Source: CAYLNM01 sp964385045 (lineage in GTDB: Bacteria > Planctomycetota > Phycisphaerae > Phycisphaerales > SM1A02). From it: 55,718 nt of DNA. A model generated the notes under the pieces. That model did no database searches and was not told the DNA's origin. It was given only the letters and a program-made list of their open reading frames with translations. The stretch is taken from the NCBI GenBank assembly GCA_964385045.1, contig CAYLNM010000009.1:1-55718 (forward strand). The letters are read 5' to 3'. Positions 44,893-53,855 of the stretch are shown piece by piece. Both the position numbers and the translations under genes were made by a program. Numbering within the stretch: the first letter of the stretch is position 1; every line of letters begins with the position of its first letter.

Positions 44893-46050
44893 ATGACCGA
44901 TCCACGACCCGCCGTCGACCCCGCGATCCCGATCCGCGATCGCGTCCAGCGGGTCCGCCGAGGCCTGTTCTTCATCGTCGGCTGCGGGCGGAGCGGGACC
45001 ACGCTGCTGCGGTTCGCCCTCACCAACCACCCCGCCGTGAGCGTCCCCGAGGAGACCAAGTTCTACGCCCGCTTCCCCGGACGCGTCCGGTACGGCGGGG
45101 ATCCGCAGCGGCCGAGCGACTGGGACGGCGCGGTCGAGGCCGTCTGGCAGGACGCGGCCGCCCGCACCGGGCCGCCCGTCCGCGAGCGGCTCCGCGCATA
45201 CGCGGACGTGGTTCCCCGCACCTGGGACGGCCTGTTCACCGCGCTGATGACGGCCTACGCCGACGTCGGGAACGCGAGCCGGGTGGGCGAGAAGTCGCCG
45301 GTCCACACCCGCTTCATCGGGCGACTGTCCGAGGCGTTCCCCGAGGCCCGGTTCGTTCATCTCGTGCGCGATCCCCGCGCCGTGGTGCTCTCCCGGATGA
45401 AGGCCGGCTTCGGGTCCCGCCGGATCGGCCGACACGTGCTGCGCTGGCGCGAGGCCGTGGCCGCCCACCGGCGCCACGCCGCGGCGCTGGGCCCCGACCG
45501 GTACCTCGTCGTGCGGTACGAGGACCTCGTGTCCGACCTCCGCACCCAGATCGAGGCGGTCTGCCGCCTGCTCGACCTCGAGCTGGTGCCCGCGATGCTC
45601 GAGCCGCACCGACGCGAGGGAGCCGGCTTCCGCCCGGATGCGGAGTGGCTGCGCAACACGCTGCGCCCCGTGTTCACCGACAGCATCGACCGGTGGCGGA
45701 CCGAGCTCCCCCCCCGCCAGGTGGCCCTGATCGAGTCCGCCCTCGCGGACGAGATGCGGGAGATGGGCTACGCGACGTCCGGCGGCCGAACCCCGCTCGC
45801 CGGGCCGCGGGTCGCCGCCAGTGCGGCCCTCGGGGAGCTCGAGGCCCGTCGCCGCCGCCTTGCCCGGGCCGGCCTGCGCACCGCGGGGCTCCTGCCCGCA
45901 CGCGACCTCGCCGGGGATCCGCCGGATGCGTCCGACTCCGAGGACCCCGACGACATCGCCGCGCTCGAGGGCGGCGGCGACCGAAGCGACGAGTCCGCGG
46001 CGGGCGACGGCGCCCCGCCCCGGACCGGCCGCGGCGGCTCCGGCGGATGA
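44893..46050 (+). CDS. Sulfotransferase (Sulfotransfer_3 type)
   Basis: A 385-residue sulfotransferase. The PAPS loop is FFIVGCGRSGTTLLRFAL (27-44), followed by VSVPEETKFYARF. The 3'-phosphate site is FVHLVRDPRAVVLSRMKAG, and VVRYEDLVSDLRTQIEAVCRLLDLEL is the family's later block. The C-terminal ~90 residues are a basic then acidic low-complexity tail not needed for the fold. The ATG at 44893 has GGAGGCGCGAG upstream. Its TGA overlaps the flippase ATG by 4 bases (ATGA). Confidence 0.92.
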   Translation: MTDPRPAVDPAIPIRDRVQRVRRGLFFIVGCGRSGTTLLRFALTNHPAVSVPEETKFYARFPGRVRYGGDPQRPSDWDGAVEAVWQDAAARTGPPVRERLRAYADVVPRTWDGLFTALMTAYADVGNASRVGEKSPVHTRFIGRLSEAFPEARFVHLVRDPRAVVLSRMKAGFGSRRIGRHVLRWREAVAAHRRHAAALGPDRYLVVRYEDLVSDLRTQIEAVCRLLDLELVPAMLEPHRREGAGFRPDAEWLRNTLRPVFTDSIDRWRTELPPRQVALIESALADEMREMGYATSGGRTPLAGPRVAASAALGELEARRRRLARAGLRTAGLLPARDLAGDPPDASDSEDPDDIAALEGGGDRSDESAAGDGAPPRTGRGGSGG

Positions 46051-47582
46051 GCCGCCGCTCGATCACGGCCCGCACGACGCGCGGGTACTCCTGGATGCTC
46101 GCCCAGACGGTGACGTCCCAGGTGGTCGGTCTCGGCGGCTTCGTCGCCCTCGGCTGGCTCCTCGACCGCGAGGACTTCGGCGTCTATGCAATGGCCCAGA
46201 CGGTCGCGACGGCCGCGTCCCTCGTGCGCCAGGTCGGCGTGCGGGCGATCGTCGTCAATCGCATCCGCCGCTACCGGAGCTGGGCCAACCCCGCCTTCTG
46301 GCTGTGCGGCTTCCTCGGAGCGATCGCGGCCGGCGCCATGCTCGTGGCCGCCCCGTTCGTCGCCCGGCTGTACGACGCCCCGGACGTCGCCCTGCTGGTG
46401 CAGGTCCTGAGTGCCGCCGCGCTCCTCTCGGCGCTGACGATCGTGCCGGAGGCGAAGCTGCAGGCTGAGATGCGCTTCCGGCTGCTCGCCGGGATCGAGC
46501 TGACGCAGGTCGCGGGCGCGATGCTCGCGACCGTCCTCCTCGCGTGGGCGGGTCTCGGGGCCCTCGCCTTCGTGCTGCCCCGCCCGATCCTGCGTCTGCT
46601 CCAGCTCGTGATCACGCTCCGCGCCGCCCGGCCGCGGCTTCGGCCGCGCCCCCAGCTCCGCCGCTGGCGCTGGCTCGTCGGCGACTCGCTCCGGCTGCTG
46701 GTCGCCAACGGCTCGACCTACGCCATGAGCCAGCTCGACTACGTCGTGCTCGGGATCTTCCACGCCCAGCCGGTGGTCGGGCTCTATTTCTACGCGTTCG
46801 CCCTCTCGCAGCGAGCGATCGTGCTTCTCACGTTCAACCTCCGCAAGGTGCTGTTCCCGGCCCTGAGCTCGCTGCAGCACGAGCCCGCGCGTCAGGTCGC
46901 GGGGTTCATGCGGGCCACCCGGCTGCTCGTGCTGATCGGGGCCCCGGCCTGTTTCCTGCAGGCCGCCCTCGCCGCCCCGTTGGTCGATCTCGTCCTCGAC
47001 GAGCAGTGGCGCGACGCGGTGCTGCTCGTGCAGGTGCTCAGCATCGGTTCACTCTTCCGGCTCGCCGGCATGCCGGCCGGCTCACTCCTGACGGCGCAGT
47101 CGCGGTACGGCACGCTGATGCGGCTCGGCGTCGCCACCAGCGTGGTCTTCCTCGTCTTCGTCGCCGTGGGAGCGACGATCGGGGCCGCGACGAGCACCGC
47201 GGTGGCCGTGGCCCTCGCGATGGCGATCATCGGTCCGACGCAGATCCTCGTCGCGGTCCGGCCGGGCGGTCGCACCCCGGGTGACGTCCTGCGGCTGTTC
47301 GCGCTCCCGGTCGCCGCCTCGGCGGCGGCGATCGTCCCGCCGTGGGCGCTCGCGGCCCGGCTCCCCGACGAGCCCTGGGCCCCATGGGTCCACCTCGTCG
47401 CGGTCCCCGGAATCGCGGTCCCGGTCTACGTCGCCCTCGCGGCGTGGCTCATGCCCGACGACGCCCGTGACCTGCTCGGCCGGGTCCGCGACCTGCTGCG
47501 CCGCTCGGGCCGCCACGGCGGCCGCGGACGGGACGCGGAGCGGCCCCGCCCCGGGGACGCCACCGAGAGCCCCGACGCGTGA
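46047..47582 (+). CDS. Polysaccharide flippase (MOP/Wzx-like)
   Basis: A 511-residue membrane protein with 12-14 helices of the oligosaccharide flippase family. It starts with TTRGYSWMLAQTVTSQVVGLGGFVALGWLLDREDFGVYAMAQTV and shows the lipid-linked oligosaccharide pattern of two six-helix bundles, with the charged loop HAQPVVGLYFYAFALSQR between. It likely turns lipid-linked repeat units across the inner membrane for the ligase/polymerase. It ends with a basic tail. The ATG overlaps the sulfotransferase stop by 4 bases. Confidence 0.93.
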   Translation: MSRRSITARTTRGYSWMLAQTVTSQVVGLGGFVALGWLLDREDFGVYAMAQTVATAASLVRQVGVRAIVVNRIRRYRSWANPAFWLCGFLGAIAAGAMLVAAPFVARLYDAPDVALLVQVLSAAALLSALTIVPEAKLQAEMRFRLLAGIELTQVAGAMLATVLLAWAGLGALAFVLPRPILRLLQLVITLRAARPRLRPRPQLRRWRWLVGDSLRLLVANGSTYAMSQLDYVVLGIFHAQPVVGLYFYAFALSQRAIVLLTFNLRKVLFPALSSLQHEPARQVAGFMRATRLLVLIGAPACFLQAALAAPLVDLVLDEQWRDAVLLVQVLSIGSLFRLAGMPAGSLLTAQSRYGTLMRLGVATSVVFLVFVAVGATIGAATSTAVAVALAMAIIGPTQILVAVRPGGRTPGDVLRLFALPVAASAAAIVPPWALAARLPDEPWAPWVHLVAVPGIAVPVYVALAAWLMPDDARDLLGRVRDLLRRSGRHGGRGRDAERPRPGDATESPDA

Positions 47583-47585
47583 GCC

Positions 47586-48494
47586 TCAGGCCTCGCCGCC
47601 CGCGCTCCGGGCGGCGCCGGACGCGGACCTGCCGTCATCCTCGATCTCGTCGGGGCGCCGCAGGTCCCAGGCGTCCTCGCGGAGCCCGTACCGGCGCAGG
47701 AACGCCCGGGCGTCGTCCCGCACCTGCTCGATCGCCCAGGCCCGCGTGGCCCGGTCGAACTCGGGTCGCTCCCCGATCGGCTGCTTCAACGCCTGCCGCA
47801 GGACCGACCGCAACCCACCCGGCGCCAGGTCGCGGAGTCGCTCGAAGCCCGGAATGCGTCGCAGGACCGCGGTCGCGGGCGTGTCCACTCGTCCGCGGTC
47901 GGAGGCGTGGCGGGCGGACTCGCGCGGGGCGGGGACGACGTCCGGATCAGCCCCGATGAACTCGAGGCACCGGCGGACGGTCGCGTCGGGGGCGCGGCGG
48001 TAGTCCTCGAACAGCAGCACGAGGAGCCGATCGGGACCGTAGTGATCGCGGTAGAACGACAGCTGGTGGTCGTAGCGACTGTTGTCGACGTACTCCGGCC
48101 GGCTCCGGACCGCCTCCGTGAACGGACGCGACTCGCGGCCAGCCCGCGACCGCAGGTGCATCCAGTGGCTGCGCATCCGCTCCAGGGGGTCTCGAGCGAT
48201 GAAGATCAGACGTGCGTCCGGAAGGTGCTCGATCACCCGCGCCGGAGCATCGGGATGCAGGTGATGCTGCGTGTAGGTGGTGCTTCCCTCGCCCGCCGCC
48301 CGCGCAGCGCCGGCGCCGGCGAAGAGATCGCGATACCACTCGAGGCCACGGGCCCAGACCTCCGGATGGGAGAAGAAGTACGGCTCCTTCGGGTCCGTCA
48401 TGAAGATCTGCGGGTGTCGGCCGAGCACGTCACAGAGGCTGGACGTGCCGCTCTTCTGCGCCCCGATGACGAGGAAGTCCGGCATGCGGCTCAT
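47586..48494 (-). CDS. Sulfotransferase, heparan/NDST-like
   Basis: A 302-residue enzyme of the Sulfotransfer_1 branch nearest glycosaminoglycan sulfotransferases. The PAPS loop is FLVIGAQKSGTSSLCDVL (7-24), RLIFIARDPLERMRSHWMH is the 3'-phosphate site, and DNSRYDHQLSFYRDHYGPDRLLVLLFEDY is the heparan-type block. It would sulfate a sugar of the polymer. Its ATG overlaps the stop of the upstream glycosyltransferase by 4 bases (ATGA), so both are co-translated. Its 3' end meets the flippase after 3 bases, tail to tail. Confidence 0.93.
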   Translation of the reverse strand: MSRMPDFLVIGAQKSGTSSLCDVLGRHPQIFMTDPKEPYFFSHPEVWARGLEWYRDLFAGAGAARAAGEGSTTYTQHHLHPDAPARVIEHLPDARLIFIARDPLERMRSHWMHLRSRAGRESRPFTEAVRSRPEYVDNSRYDHQLSFYRDHYGPDRLLVLLFEDYRRAPDATVRRCLEFIGADPDVVPAPRESARHASDRGRVDTPATAVLRRIPGFERLRDLAPGGLRSVLRQALKQPIGERPEFDRATRAWAIEQVRDDARAFLRRYGLREDAWDLRRPDEIEDDGRSASGAARSAGGEA

Positions 48495-49738
48495 CGCGTG
48501 GGTCCTTGGGAGTCGTCGGCGAGCGCGACGAGTCGGTCGAGGAGGGCCGGGTAGGTCCGCTCGGCGGCGAAGTGGGTACGGATCCGCTCGCGAGCCGCCA
48601 CCCCCATCCTCGCCGCGCCCTCACGGTCGTCGACGAGGGACACCAGCGCCGCCGCGAGGCCGGCGGCATCGCCCGGCTCGAACAGCCGTCCGGTCTCCCC
48701 GTCGCGGACGACGTCGGGGATCGCGCCGGTGCGGGGGGCCGCGAGGGCGAGGCCGGCCGCGGCGCCCTCGAGGAGGGCCCAGGGAAGCATGTCGTACCGC
48801 GAGCCCAGGACGAAGACGTCCATCTCGGGCAGCAGCTCGTCCATCAGCCGAGTGCGCGAGACCCGCCCGTGCCACACGACACCGCGAGCCGCCGGGTCGC
48901 GCGGAACCCGGTCACCGAAGACATGGAGCTCCGACCGATCCGCGAGCCTTGCCTGATGGGCCGCGAGCACCAGGTCCCCGCCCTTGCGTCGCCAGTGGTT
49001 CCCGACGAAGGCGATCCGTACCGGACGGTTCGCCGGAGCGGGAGAGGGATCGCGGAATCGCGCGGGCGGATCGAGGCTGTTCGCGGCGACGTGGATCCGG
49101 TCGGCGGGGACTCCGTAGTCGCGGCCGAGAGACCGACTGCACCATCGGTTGCGGCACACGACGAGGTCGGCGGCGTCGAACATCACCGCCTCGGCCCGGC
49201 GGAACGCCGAGCGGCCGAGTCGCGAGGTTCCGAACTCGGCGACCTCGGCCGCGACCGTCGAGTCCACGTTCACGGCGAAGCGCGGTCCACCCGCTCGCCG
49301 TCGACGCCGACGGACCATCGCCCACGCGTTGACCTGCGTCATCAGGTGGACCACGTCGAATCGGTTCGGATCGAGCCGGGTGCGGAACCAGCGGTCGATC
49401 ACGGCTCCCCACATCCGAAGATATCGGTCCTGATGCAGGTCCCAGCCGTGCATCCTCGGAATCGACTTGCCGACGACCTTCATCCAGAGCGGCGCCACGA
49501 GGTCCACGTGCACCGCGTCCACGTCTTCGCGGTCGGCCGCATACCGCTTGAGCTGAGCCGCCACGTTGCGGAACCCGAGGATGTTCCCGTGCACGAAGAG
49601 CATCCGTGCCGGCCCCTCCCGCCGGGTCGGGGGAAGCAGATCCGGGTGCACCGCGGACAGATTGACGCTCGTGAGACGGTTCAGCGGAAGGTGCTCCGGT
49701 CCGGCCGGGCGGGGGCGGGGTGGCACGACGGGGCGCAC
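48491..49738 (-). CDS. GT4-family glycosyltransferase, copy A
   Basis: A glycosyltransferase of about 415 residues. The N-terminal acceptor domain has FVHGNILGFRNVAAQLKRYAAD, and FDVVHLMTQVNAWA. The donor domain has VRIAFVGNHWRRKGGDLVLAAHQ, MDVFVLGSRYDMLPWALLEGAAAGLALAAP and FEPGDAAGLAAALVSL. It is the twin of the next gene upstream. The start is uncertain: GTG at 49738 follows a TACACT box by 12 bases, a GTG at 49765 lies before the box, and by comparison with the twin the protein could begin at a CTG near 49684 (CTG AAC CGT CTC). Upstream of the sulfotransferase, 4-base overlap. Confidence 0.85.
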   Translation of the reverse strand: MRPVVPPRPRPAGPEHLPLNRLTSVNLSAVHPDLLPPTRREGPARMLFVHGNILGFRNVAAQLKRYAADREDVDAVHVDLVAPLWMKVVGKSIPRMHGWDLHQDRYLRMWGAVIDRWFRTRLDPNRFDVVHLMTQVNAWAMVRRRRRRAGGPRFAVNVDSTVAAEVAEFGTSRLGRSAFRRAEAVMFDAADLVVCRNRWCSRSLGRDYGVPADRIHVAANSLDPPARFRDPSPAPANRPVRIAFVGNHWRRKGGDLVLAAHQARLADRSELHVFGDRVPRDPAARGVVWHGRVSRTRLMDELLPEMDVFVLGSRYDMLPWALLEGAAAGLALAAPRTGAIPDVVRDGETGRLFEPGDAAGLAAALVSLVDDREGAARMGVAARERIRTHFAAERTYPALLDRLVALADDSQGPTR

Positions 49739-49750
49739 GCCGCGTGGCCG

Positions 49751-49756
49751 AGTGTA
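49751..49756 (-). promoter_or_regulatory. Putative -10 element of glycosyltransferase copy A (TACACT)
   Basis: On the minus strand TACACT lies 12 bases before the GTG at 49738, implying a very short leader. Confidence 0.4.
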
Positions 49757-49906
49757 CGTCCGCACGGCGCGACGCCCGCGGCGGCTTCCGCTGCCGGCGC
49801 GGATCGATCGGAATCCGCGACGGGATGAGGGAGCTGCGGGCCTCCCGGACCCCCGGCGGGCGGATGGTCGGGCCCGGGAACCGCTCGTCGCCCGCCGCCC
49901 GAGACG

Positions 49907-51160
49907 TCAGCTGGACGCCGGTCCCCCGGGCGGACACGGTCCGCGGGCGGTGGCCGATCCTTCGATTCCGCCTCGCTCCCGGGCCCGCCGGCCGAGGTGG
50001 ACGAGTCGCTCCATGAGCCCGCCGAACGCCGCGTCCGGGTCGTACGCCCGCTCGACGTGGGCGCGGGCTGCCCGGCCCATCGCGTGGCACCGGACCGGGT
50101 CCTCGAGCAGTCCGTCGACGGCCTCCGCGAGGCTCCCGAGGTCGCCGGGCGGGCAGAGATGACCGGTCCGGCCCTCCCGCACCATCTCGGGGATCCCCGC
50201 GAGGCGGGTGCTGACCACCGGCAGGCCCGCCGCCATCGCCTCGAGAATGGCCCACGGGTGCATGTCCTCGCGGGTGGGCATCACCATGAGGTCCATCGAG
50301 GGCAGCCACGACTCGAGCAGCTCCGCGCGATCGATCGTGCCGTGCCAGTGGACGTTCCGGGCCGCGTCGTCGCGGCTCGCCCGCCGCGACAGCACGTGCA
50401 GCTCGGCGCGGTCGGCCCACCGCTCCTGGTGCAGGCGCAGCAGCTCCGGCCCGCCCTTCCGCCCCCAGGCGTTGCCCACGAAGGCGATTCGTCGCGGCTC
50501 TCCCGGCGACCGCGGCGGATCGTCGCCGCGGGAGCGGGCGGGCGGCCGCATGCTGTTGCGGGCGAGCAGTCGCCGATCCGCCGGGATCCCGAAGTCGCGT
50601 GCCACCGACTCGAGCGCCCACGCGTTCCGGCCCACGATCAGATCGCACGCGTCGAAGATCCGCCGCTGGGCGCGGATCAGCGGTCGGGCTCCGAGCGGGT
50701 GATGGCCGAAGTCCTCGACCAGCTGGCGGGCGGTCGCGTCGATGTTCACGGCGAATGCGGCCGGGACCCGGCCCGCAAGGTCGACGATGGCCATCGCGTT
50801 GCCCTCGGTCAGCACGTGCACGACGTCGAATCGCTCGATCGGGAGCGGTCCGCGCAGCCAGCCGAGGATGGTGCGTCGCCACATCGCCAGGTGCCGCCAG
50901 GCGTGCTGGTCGAGGCCGCGTGGCAGCCAGGGCACCGACTTGCCGAGCAGCCGCGCCAGCGGACTGGTCCGGAGCTCGACGTGCACGGCATCGAGCTCGT
51001 CGCAGTCCCCGGCATAGGCAACGAGCGAGCGGTGATACGTGCCGAAGCCCAGGAATGACGCGGTGAGGAACAGCGCGCGCACGCGATCGTCCTCGGGGCG
51101 GGCGGGAGGCAGGCAGTCGGGGCGTACCTGTCCCAGATTCACGGACACGAGTCGATTCAT
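49907..51160 (-). CDS. GT4-family glycosyltransferase, copy B
   Basis: A 417-residue glycosyltransferase, twin of copy A. It begins MNRLVSVNLGQVRPDCLPPAR, then LFLTASFLGFGTYHRSLVAYAGD, FDVVHVLTEGNAMAIVDLAG, VGRNAWALESVARDFG, RRIAFVGNAWGRKGGPELLRLHQERW and MDLMVMPTREDMHPWAILEAMAAGLPVVSTRLAGIPEMVREGRTGHLCPPGD. The same blocks in the same order run through copy A, with divergence in the acceptor half, so the two arose by tandem duplication and may use different acceptors. The ATG at 51160 has a weak Shine-Dalgarno; a TAGAAT box lies about 110 bases upstream. Confidence 0.92.
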   Translation of the reverse strand: MNRLVSVNLGQVRPDCLPPARPEDDRVRALFLTASFLGFGTYHRSLVAYAGDCDELDAVHVELRTSPLARLLGKSVPWLPRGLDQHAWRHLAMWRRTILGWLRGPLPIERFDVVHVLTEGNAMAIVDLAGRVPAAFAVNIDATARQLVEDFGHHPLGARPLIRAQRRIFDACDLIVGRNAWALESVARDFGIPADRRLLARNSMRPPARSRGDDPPRSPGEPRRIAFVGNAWGRKGGPELLRLHQERWADRAELHVLSRRASRDDAARNVHWHGTIDRAELLESWLPSMDLMVMPTREDMHPWAILEAMAAGLPVVSTRLAGIPEMVREGRTGHLCPPGDLGSLAEAVDGLLEDPVRCHAMGRAARAHVERAYDPDAAFGGLMERLVHLGRRARERGGIEGSATARGPCPPGGPASS

Positions 51161-51269
51161 CGCGGCAACGATCCGGGGGGATGGTCGATCGCTCGGGTCG
51201 CACCGAAACGGCGACCCGGCATCAGCGACGCCCGGACATGGTCCGCCGGACTGCCCCTTCACCTCCCCG

Positions 51270-51275
51270 ATTCTA
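51270..51275 (-). promoter_or_regulatory. Putative -10 element of glycosyltransferase copy B (TAGAAT)
   Basis: On the minus strand TAGAAT is near the sigma-70 consensus and lies 109 bases before the ATG at 51160. The same island reads TATGCT on the plus strand and could also serve the Mrp gene. Confidence 0.35.
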
Positions 51276-51371
51276 TGCTCCCGCGTCGGTCCCGACCGCC
51301 GGGAGGCGAGCGCCGCCACCAACCCGCACCCGCGATTCTCCGTGAACGGCGGACCGCGCGTGCCGGGGGTC

Positions 51372-51377
51372 TACACT
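51372..51377 (+). promoter_or_regulatory. Putative -10 element of the Mrp gene (TACACT)
   Basis: TACACT lies 71 bases before the Mrp ATG. TGGAG eight bases before the ATG is the ribosome-binding candidate. Confidence 0.4.
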
Positions 51378-51448
51378 CCCCCGGGCGGGCCCGGCCGTGC
51401 CGCCGCCTCGTCCCCGCCCTGCCCGTCCCGCCTCCGCTGGAGCCGCCC

Positions 51449-52549
51449 ATGGCCCTGACCGAAGACCTCGTCCGCGACGCCCTCCGCACCGTCGACGACC
51501 CCGACCTCCACCGCGACCTCGTCACCCTCGGCATGGTCAAGCGGATCGAGATCGACGGGAGCGACGTGACGGTCGGCATCGAGCTGACCACGCCCGCGTG
51601 CCCGATGAAGGACCGGATCCGCTCGGACATCGAGCAGGCGATCACCCTCGCGGGCGAGAAGGCCGGGGCCCCGGTGGGCGGCATCACGGTCGACTTCACC
51701 GCCGACGTCCGCAGCCCGGCCGAGAAGACGGCCGACCGCCAGAGCCCCCTGCCCAACGTCAAGCACGTGATCGCGGTCGGGGCCGGCAAGGGCGGCGTGG
51801 GCAAGTCGACCGTCTCGACGATCCTCGCGGTGGGTCTCGCCCGCCACGGGGCCAAGGTCGGCCTGCTCGACGGCGACATCTACGGCCCGTCGATGACGAC
51901 CATGCTCGGCCTGGACTCGGTGCAGGGCAAGCTCGAGGGGAACATGCTGATCCCCTTCGAGGTCCACGGCATCAAGGCGATGACCATCGGCAAGCTGGTC
52001 GAGCCCGAGAAGGCCCTGATCTGGCGTGGCCCGATGGCCCACGGCGCCTTCAAGCAGCTCGCGACGCAGACCGACTGGGGGGCCCTCGACTACCTGATCG
52101 TCGACCTGCCGCCGGGCACCGGCGACGTCCCGCTGACGCTCGCCCAGCTGCTGCCGATGACCGGCTCGGTCGTGGTGTGCACGCCGCAGAAGGTCGCCCA
52201 GGACGACGCCCGCCGCGCGATCCGCATGTTCGAGCAGCTCGGCGTCCCGTCGCTGGGCGTGGTCGAGAACATGAGCGGCTTCGTCGCCGACGACGGCACC
52301 GAGTACGACATCTTCGGCCGCGGCGGGGCCGAGCTGCTCGCCCAGGCGATGAACGTGCCGTACCTCGGCTCGCTGCCGCTGCATCCGCACCTGCGGGTGG
52401 CGGGCGACGCGGGCACGCCGAACACCTCGTGGGACGAGCAGCCCGCGCTCGCCCCGCACCTCGACCGGCTGGTGCAGAACCTCGCCTCGCAGGTGTCGAT
52501 CGCGTCGATCAAGGGCTCGTTCGTCCAGCCGACGCTGTCGATCAACTGA
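51449..52549 (+). CDS. Mrp/ApbC-type Fe-S cluster carrier ATPase, no CXXC
   Basis: A 366-residue Mrp/NBP35-family ATPase. Residues 1-90 are a MIP18/DUF59 domain with its conserved cysteine in TTPACPMKDRI. The ATPase domain has the deviant Walker A AVGAGKGGVGKSTVST (with the signature first Lys), LLDGDIYGPSMTTMLGL, IVDLPPGTGDVPLTLAQLLPMTGSVVVCTPQKVAQDDARRAIRMF and VVENMSGF. The cluster-binding CXXC that normally follows (near residue 279) is absent; the sequence is FVADDGTEYDIFGRGG. The dimer might bind a cluster elsewhere or not at all. The ATG at 51449 has a plausible ribosome site and begins the MIP18 domain. Confidence 0.93.
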   Translation: MALTEDLVRDALRTVDDPDLHRDLVTLGMVKRIEIDGSDVTVGIELTTPACPMKDRIRSDIEQAITLAGEKAGAPVGGITVDFTADVRSPAEKTADRQSPLPNVKHVIAVGAGKGGVGKSTVSTILAVGLARHGAKVGLLDGDIYGPSMTTMLGLDSVQGKLEGNMLIPFEVHGIKAMTIGKLVEPEKALIWRGPMAHGAFKQLATQTDWGALDYLIVDLPPGTGDVPLTLAQLLPMTGSVVVCTPQKVAQDDARRAIRMFEQLGVPSLGVVENMSGFVADDGTEYDIFGRGGAELLAQAMNVPYLGSLPLHPHLRVAGDAGTPNTSWDEQPALAPHLDRLVQNLASQVSIASIKGSFVQPTLSIN

Positions 52550-52661
52550 CGCGGAGCGGCCCGCGGGCCCGGCGCTCGCGCCGGCGCCCACGCCGCGCGG
52601 TCCCGCGGTGCGGTTCGGCCGGGGATCCCGCGGACCATCGCTTCGGACCGTGCGCCCGCGT

Positions 52662-53855
52662 TCAGCCGGCACCGGGGGGCCGGAGGCCGCCGCCGGCGTC
52701 AGGGGGAGCGGTCTCGCTCGCCTCGCCGGCCGGTTCGGCATCGTCGGGCGCGTCGGGCTGGTCGCCGGGCACCGCGGGCTCCAGCACGGGGCCGCCGCCA
52801 CCGCGGCGAGCCGGTCGGCGCTCGTCGACGCCGGCGTCCGCCGCGGATCCGCGCTCGGGCACGAGGTCCGAGGGAAGCGGCTCGAGCTCGCCGACCACGT
52901 CGAGATGCAGTCGGCCGTTCCAGCGGCCGCCGTCGGGCAGGGCCCGTTCGCTGCGGGCGTGCTCGACCACGATCCGCTCGGGATCGACGAAGAGCTCCAC
53001 CCGGTCCCCGCCCCCTTCGAGCTCGAGCCGGATGACGTCGCGCTCAGCGTGACGGGCCGGGCCCGCCGAGGTCACCGCGAGGTCGGCGCCCGCGCCGGGC
53101 TCGAGCATCGCGTGGGGGACCATCCAGCGGTCGATCTCGTCCCGCGCCCGCTCGAGGCCGGGGCCGGACCGGATCGGGATCATCCGTCCCAGGATGCCGC
53201 GGATCCGGCGGGCAGTGGTCTGGACCTCGAAGCGGCCGTCCTGCACCAGGCAGTCCACGTCGGTCTCGGTGCGGCGCACCGCTCCGGAGCCGACGTCGAT
53301 CTCCTCGATCAGCCGTCCGGACTCGCGGTGCTCCACGAAGGCCCGGTACCGCCGCTGCAGCAGCTCCAGGGCGCACGCGGCGTCCAGGCTCGCGGCGCCG
53401 GTCTCGGGGTCGAGCCGCAGGCACGCGTCGAAGGCGGCGAGATGGACGGGCCCCGGGACCGCGGCCGCGGCCGCCGCGGGCGCGGCGGCCGGCGGGACGG
53501 GACCGGGTCCGGTCAGGGGCGCCGGACCATCGCCATCGGCTGCGTCGGCAGGCGAATCGGATGGTTCGGCCGCATCGCGGGCGGCGTCGCCGGCCCCGTC
53601 TTCGGCCGAACGACCGGCGTCCTCGGCAAGCCCGTTCCCGGGCCGGCCCGGCGGGTCGGTCGCGGGCGGCGGATCAGCGTCGCCGACGGCGAGGACGCCC
53701 GCCGCCATCGGTGGCGTGGCGGCCGTCGTGACCGACACCGCCACGCCGGCGAGCAGGGTCGCGGCCACCGAGGCCGTCGCGGGAACGCGGCCGGACCGCG
53801 ATCGACTCGGGGGCGACTCGCCTCGACGGCGATCGATGCCTGCGATGGGGACCAT
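52662..53855 (-). CDS. Exported protein of unknown function
   Basis: A 397-residue protein. A hydrophobic segment near residues 28-50 (ASVAATLLAGVAVSVTTAATPP) looks like a signal peptide or anchor. It is followed by a ~80-residue Pro/Ala/Asp linker. The folded part (about 135-330) has CLRLDPETGAASLDAACALELLQRRYRAFVEHRESGRLIEEIDV, DVDCLVQDGRFEVQTTARRIRG, VIRLELEGGGDRVELFVDPERIVVEHAR and LHLDVVGELEPLPSDL, a beta-rich pattern that loosely recalls LolA/LppX-like lipid carriers; this is a guess. The tail is Pro/Gly-rich. The ATG at 53855 has AGGAG eight bases upstream. Confidence 0.75.
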   Translation of the reverse strand: MVPIAGIDRRRGESPPSRSRSGRVPATASVAATLLAGVAVSVTTAATPPMAAGVLAVGDADPPPATDPPGRPGNGLAEDAGRSAEDGAGDAARDAAEPSDSPADAADGDGPAPLTGPGPVPPAAAPAAAAAAVPGPVHLAAFDACLRLDPETGAASLDAACALELLQRRYRAFVEHRESGRLIEEIDVGSGAVRRTETDVDCLVQDGRFEVQTTARRIRGILGRMIPIRSGPGLERARDEIDRWMVPHAMLEPGAGADLAVTSAGPARHAERDVIRLELEGGGDRVELFVDPERIVVEHARSERALPDGGRWNGRLHLDVVGELEPLPSDLVPERGSAADAGVDERRPARRGGGGPVLEPAVPGDQPDAPDDAEPAGEASETAPPDAGGGLRPPGAG

